Positions 61,067 through 64,000 of a DNA stretch of 64,000 nucleotides are shown piece by piece. The stretch lies in contig VEMX01000007.1 of NCBI GenBank assembly GCA_009711805.1, forward strand, positions 62,001-126,000, written 5' to 3'. Both the position numbers and the translations under genes were made by a program. Position 1 is the first letter of the stretch. Each line of letters begins with the position of its first letter. Under the pieces are notes generated by a model. The model ran no database searches, was not told the DNA's origin, and was given only the letters and a program-made list of their open reading frames with translations. This DNA is from Balneolaceae bacterium. Its GTDB lineage: Bacteria; Bacteroidota; Rhodothermia; Balneolales; Balneolaceae.

Positions 61067-62050
61067 CTAAAGAGATGAAAAAGGCTTCAAGTCCAAATCA
61101 TCATACTGTCCAAGGTCGGCTTTCATTTTCCCGGTGATCGCAATCATGGCGGCATTATCGGTACAATAGCTTATTTTGGGGATATATAACTTCAATCCCA
61201 TCTCTTTAGCCATCTTTTCTGTTTTATCCCGCAACATGGAATTGGCGGAAACTCCTCCGGCCAGCAGGATAGTTTTAACCCCTGTCTGCTTCACGGCTTT
61301 CTTTAACTTTTTAACCAACACTTCAGCAATAGCAAAAGACACACTGGCACAAATATCATTCAGGTGTTCTTTTACAAATGCCTCTTCCTGATCCCGCACA
61401 TAATAGAGTGCACTGGTCTTTAATCCAGAAAAGCTAAAATCCAGTCCTTTATGCAACATCGCCTGGGGAAATGTGTGAAAAGCCGGATCCCCATCTTTGG
61501 AAAGTTTATCAATTTCTGGTCCGGCGGGATAAGGCAGCCCCAATATTTTACCGATTTTGTCAAAAGCTTCTCCTGCGGCGTCATCACGGGTTTTTCCAAT
61601 AACCTCATGCTCAAAAGGAGACTTTACATATACCAACTGCGTATGTCCGCCAGAAACAGTGAGAGCCACCAGCGGGAATTCCGGCTCATGATCGATAAAA
61701 TTAGCGTAGATGTGGGCATCCATATGGTTTACACCAATAATGGGGATGTTCCGCGAAGTAGCCAATCCTTTGGCAAAGCATATTCCAACCAGTAGCGAAC
61801 CTAACAAACCGGGCCCCTGGGTTACCGCAATACTATCGATCTCTTCCAGTGAGACACCCGCTTCGTCCAGTGCTTGTTCTACTGTTTGTGAGATGGTTTT
61901 TTGATGGGCTCGTGAAGCCAGTTCGGGGACTACACCTCCAAATTGCAGGTGTATAGACTGGGAGGCAATGATGTTAGATTTGATTCCTTCAGCAGTAAAA
62001 ACAGCTGCTGAGGTGTCATCACAAGATGATTCAATAGCTAAAATATTCAT
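61067..62050 (-). CDS. tsaD: tRNA N6-adenosine threonylcarbamoyltransferase
   Basis: A 327-residue TsaD, forming t6A37 in ANN-decoding tRNAs together with TsaB/TsaE. Motifs: N-terminal LAIESSCDDTSAAVF, the metal-binding NHMDAH (about 107-112), TVSGGHTQLVYV and LLAGGVSANSMLRD near the C-terminus. Slightly shorter than most homologues (about 335-340) but no motif is lost. TATCTTTA lies just before its start on the minus strand as a possible -7 element. Confidence 0.93.
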   Translation of the reverse strand: MNILAIESSCDDTSAAVFTAEGIKSNIIASQSIHLQFGGVVPELASRAHQKTISQTVEQALDEAGVSLEEIDSIAVTQGPGLLGSLLVGICFAKGLATSRNIPIIGVNHMDAHIYANFIDHEPEFPLVALTVSGGHTQLVYVKSPFEHEVIGKTRDDAAGEAFDKIGKILGLPYPAGPEIDKLSKDGDPAFHTFPQAMLHKGLDFSFSGLKTSALYYVRDQEEAFVKEHLNDICASVSFAIAEVLVKKLKKAVKQTGVKTILLAGGVSANSMLRDKTEKMAKEMGLKLYIPKISYCTDNAAMIAITGKMKADLGQYDDLDLKPFSSL

Positions 62051-62467
62051 GCGTTAAAGATACGAATGTTGTGGGTGAATGACACTTTTGATGAATGATT
62101 TAGGGCGCCGGAGGAATAATAAAAAATCTCCTTTTCATGGTAAGTGATCATTGTGCAACATCCCCGAGACATCGGCTGAGATTGCCGCGTTGGTGGAAAG
62201 TCCCTTCTCTTTCTTACATGCCATCCTCTTCGCGTGCCGTAGACATCCCCACGGAAATGGAAGGAAGTGTTGAATGTATCTCAACCCGAATGCCCGGTGT
62301 TTGAATTAAAGCTCTCCCTTTTCCCTTCTCACATATTGCAATCGAGCAGATTACTCGCCTTTTAGAAGACATTTATATTCCATGACTCACCATCATCTCA
62401 AAACAAAAAAATCCCGCCCGGAAAACCGAACGAGATTTTAAATGTATTGTAACCTAAAAGAGATTAT
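62051..62467. other. Intergenic region between tsaD and dnaK
   Basis: 417 bp. It holds the dnaK terminator at its right side. The rest shows no ORF, RNA or repeat that I can support. The tsaD promoter should lie at its left edge. Confidence 0.4.
62405..62440 (-). terminator. Terminator of dnaK
   Basis: On the minus strand ATCTCGTTCGG pairs (with some G-T pairs) with CCGGGCGGGAT, followed by a run of seven T. It lies about 30 bp after the dnaK stop codon. Confidence 0.7.
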
Positions 62468-64000
62468 TTACTTCTCATCTTCATCATCAACTACTTCGTA
62501 GTCAGCGTCAACGGCTTCTTCGCCACTCTCGTCGCTACTTTCAGTTGTTGATTCGGCTCCATCGGCTCCCGGTGTTGGGCCGCCTGCAGCTCCTGCACCT
62601 GCTCCCGGTCCTCCGGCAGCGCCTGCGCCAGCAGCAGCTTCTTCCTGGGAAGCCTTATAGATTTCCTGAGAAGCGGCTGACCATGCCTCGTTCACAGCAT
62701 CAATGGCTGAGTCGATCTCATCCATATTTTCTGCTTTGTGCACTTCTTCGAGGTGCTCAACTGCTTCGTTAATCTTTGTTTTATTGTCTTCTGAAATCTT
62801 GTCACCGTACTCTTCAAGCTGCTGCTTGGTGGAGAAGATAAGGCCATCTGCCTTGTTCAGCTTCTCAATACGTTCACGAAGTTCTTTGTCTTCCTCTTCG
62901 TGCTCTTCGGCAGCTTGCTTCATTTTTTCGATTTCCTCATCAGACAATCCTGAAGAAGATTCGATTCGAATACTTTGTTCTTTACCCGTTCCTTTATCCT
63001 TGGCTGTGATATTCAACACACCATTGGCGTCAAGATCGAAGGTAACTTCAACCTGAGGCACTCCGCGAGGGGCCGGTGGTATTCCATCCAGGTGGAAACG
63101 TCCCAGGGTACGGTTATCCTGTGATTTGGCTCGCTCACCCTGCAATACATGAATCTCTACACTCGACTGGTTGTCGGCGGCAGTAGAAAATACCTGCGAC
63201 TTGCTGGTTGGGATTGTGCTGTTAGCCTCAATCAGAGGAGTCATCACTCCACCCAGGGTTTCAATTCCCAGTGTAAGGGGGGTTACATCCAGAAGTACTA
63301 CATCTTCAACATCACCAGATAATACACCGCCTTGTATGGCCGCACCTACGGCTACAACTTCATCAGGGTTTACACCTTTACTTGGATCCTTGCCAAAAAA
63401 CTCTTTAACCGCTTCCTGAATTTTGGGGATACGTGTTGATCCACCAACCAGTATTACCTGGTCAATATCACTTTTAGAGAAATCCGCATCCTTTAATGCT
63501 TTTTCACATGGGCTAATGGTTCGTTTCACCAGATCATCTACTAACTGCTCAAACTTGGAGCGGCTAATATCTATATCCAAATGCTTTGGTCCAGAATCGG
63601 TTGCCGTTACAAATGGCAGGTTCACATTGGTTTTTTGTGAACTTGAAAGTTCAATCTTGGCTTTTTCGGCTGCATCTTTCAGACGCTGCATCGCCATTGG
63701 GTCTTCTCTTAGATCAACTCCTTCATCCTTTTTAAATTCATCAGCCAGATAATTAATCAGGCGAGAGTCAAAATCATCTCCACCAAGGTGAGTGTCACCG
63801 TGGGTGGACTTCACTTCAAATACTCCGTCACCTAACTCAAGGATAGATACGTCAAATGTACCTCCACCAAGGTCATATACTACAATGGTCTGGTCATCAT
63901 CTTTTTTGTCCAGTCCATATGCCAGGGATGCGGCGGTTGGTTCGTTAATAATTCGTTTTACTTCCAGGCCTGAAATTTTACCTGCTTCCTGTGTTGCCTT
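62468..64000 (-). CDS. dnaK: Chaperone protein DnaK (5' end outside window)
   Basis: The reading frame continues to the right edge, so only the C-terminal ~510 residues are seen. They begin [33 protein letters not shown] and include [48 protein letters not shown] and the substrate-binding domain with [22 protein letters not shown] Gly/Ala-rich linker near the end leads to [10 protein letters not shown]. Hsp70 chaperone working with DnaJ and GrpE. A strong terminator follows. Confidence 0.96.
   Translation of the reverse strand, partial: KATQEAGKISGLEVKRIINEPTAASLAYGLDKKDDDQTIVVYDLGGGTFDVSILELGDGVFEVKSTHGDTHLGGDDFDSRLINYLADEFKKDEGVDLREDPMAMQRLKDAAEKAKIELSSSQKTNVNLPFVTATDSGPKHLDIDISRSKFEQLVDDLVKRTISPCEKALKDADFSKSDIDQVILVGGSTRIPKIQEAVKEFFGKDPSKGVNPDEVVAVGAAIQGGVLSGDVEDVVLLDVTPLTLGIETLGGVMTPLIEANSTIPTSKSQVFSTAADNQSSVEIHVLQGERAKSQDNRTLGRFHLDGIPPAPRGVPQVEVTFDLDANGVLNITAKDKGTGKEQSIRIESSSGLSDEEIEKMKQAAEEHEEEDKELRERIEKLNKADGLIFSTKQQLEEYGDKISEDNKTKINEAVEHLEEVHKAENMDEIDSAIDAVNEAWSAASQEIYKASQEEAAAGAGAAGGPGAGAGAAGGPTPGADGAESTTESSDESGEEAVDADYEVVDDEDEK

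Overview
Organism: the window looks like a Gram-negative bacterium of the Balneolota/Rhodothermota side of the Bacteroidota group (inference). The reasons are Bacteroidota-style TAnnTTTG promoter elements ahead of hisS and tRNA-Gln, weak Shine-Dalgarno sequences, a DUF3078 outer-membrane-type protein, DUF2851, a split PntAA/PntAB transhydrogenase, a K+-dependent-type membrane pyrophosphatase, and GatC followed by a YfhO-family protein. Species cannot be named from the sequence alone. Most of the window is chromosomal housekeeping DNA on both strands. No phage, plasmid or complete insertion sequence is visible.

Layout. 0.05-6.05 kb (minus): a 6-bladed beta-propeller protein with a tiny Cys-containing secreted peptide in front of it, birA, a CBM48 protein, and an overlapping HPr - EI (ptsI) - phosphoglucose/phosphomannose isomerase operon. 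6.2-7.95 kb: repeat locus A with two almost identical GxxExxY nuclease-fold genes. 8.1-17.6 kb (mostly plus): gatC, a YfhO-family membrane protein and a polysaccharide group (two glycosyltransferases, wecB, an HprK-like P-loop protein on the minus strand, a flippase). 17.7-29.5 kb: hisS, an APC permease carrying a PTS-EIIA-like and a TrkA_C domain, a CPA-type antiporter, lysA, an HI0933-type flavoprotein, lysC, repeat locus B, a CNNM/CBS protein. 29.5-43.9 kb: ABC-F ATPase, lipoprotein, comM, DUF4342 protein, trxB, a second propeller protein, pntAA-pntAB-pntB, an FKBP lipoprotein sitting between two copies of the pntB 3' end, a PLP decarboxylase, a DUF3078 protein and a PyrR-like gene. 43.9-53.9 kb (plus): YtxH protein, DUF2851, tRNA-Gln, prs, rplY, pth, hppA, an unknown gene, and feoA-feoA-feoB with its small Cys-rich protein. 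53.9-54.4 kb: repeat locus C. 54.5-64 kb: methyltransferase, a large TolB-propeller/amidohydrolase, pyrF-rnhA, tsaD and dnaK (running off the right edge).

Main point of interest: three intergenic loci (A, B, C) are built from one element family. Each unit is a roughly 110-150 bp CTCTGCG-rich leader followed, in the sense direction, either by an intact GxxExxY (PD-(D/E)XK fold) gene (two copies, locus A) or by a 75-100 bp core. That core still starts with the first ~15 bases of the gene and ends with pieces of its last ~50 bases. The non-coding units can therefore be read as internally deleted, MITE-like derivatives of the nuclease gene, and several deletion stages are visible in this window.

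Other points: PTS signalling parts (HPr with His15 and Ser46, EI with its active His, an EIIA-like domain with a retained His on an amino-acid permease) occur without any sugar permease in view. A terminator-like hairpin ends three bases before the antiporter start codon. A near-palindromic operator candidate lies ahead of the feo operon. Part of pntB and its 3' spacer are duplicated around the FKBP gene.
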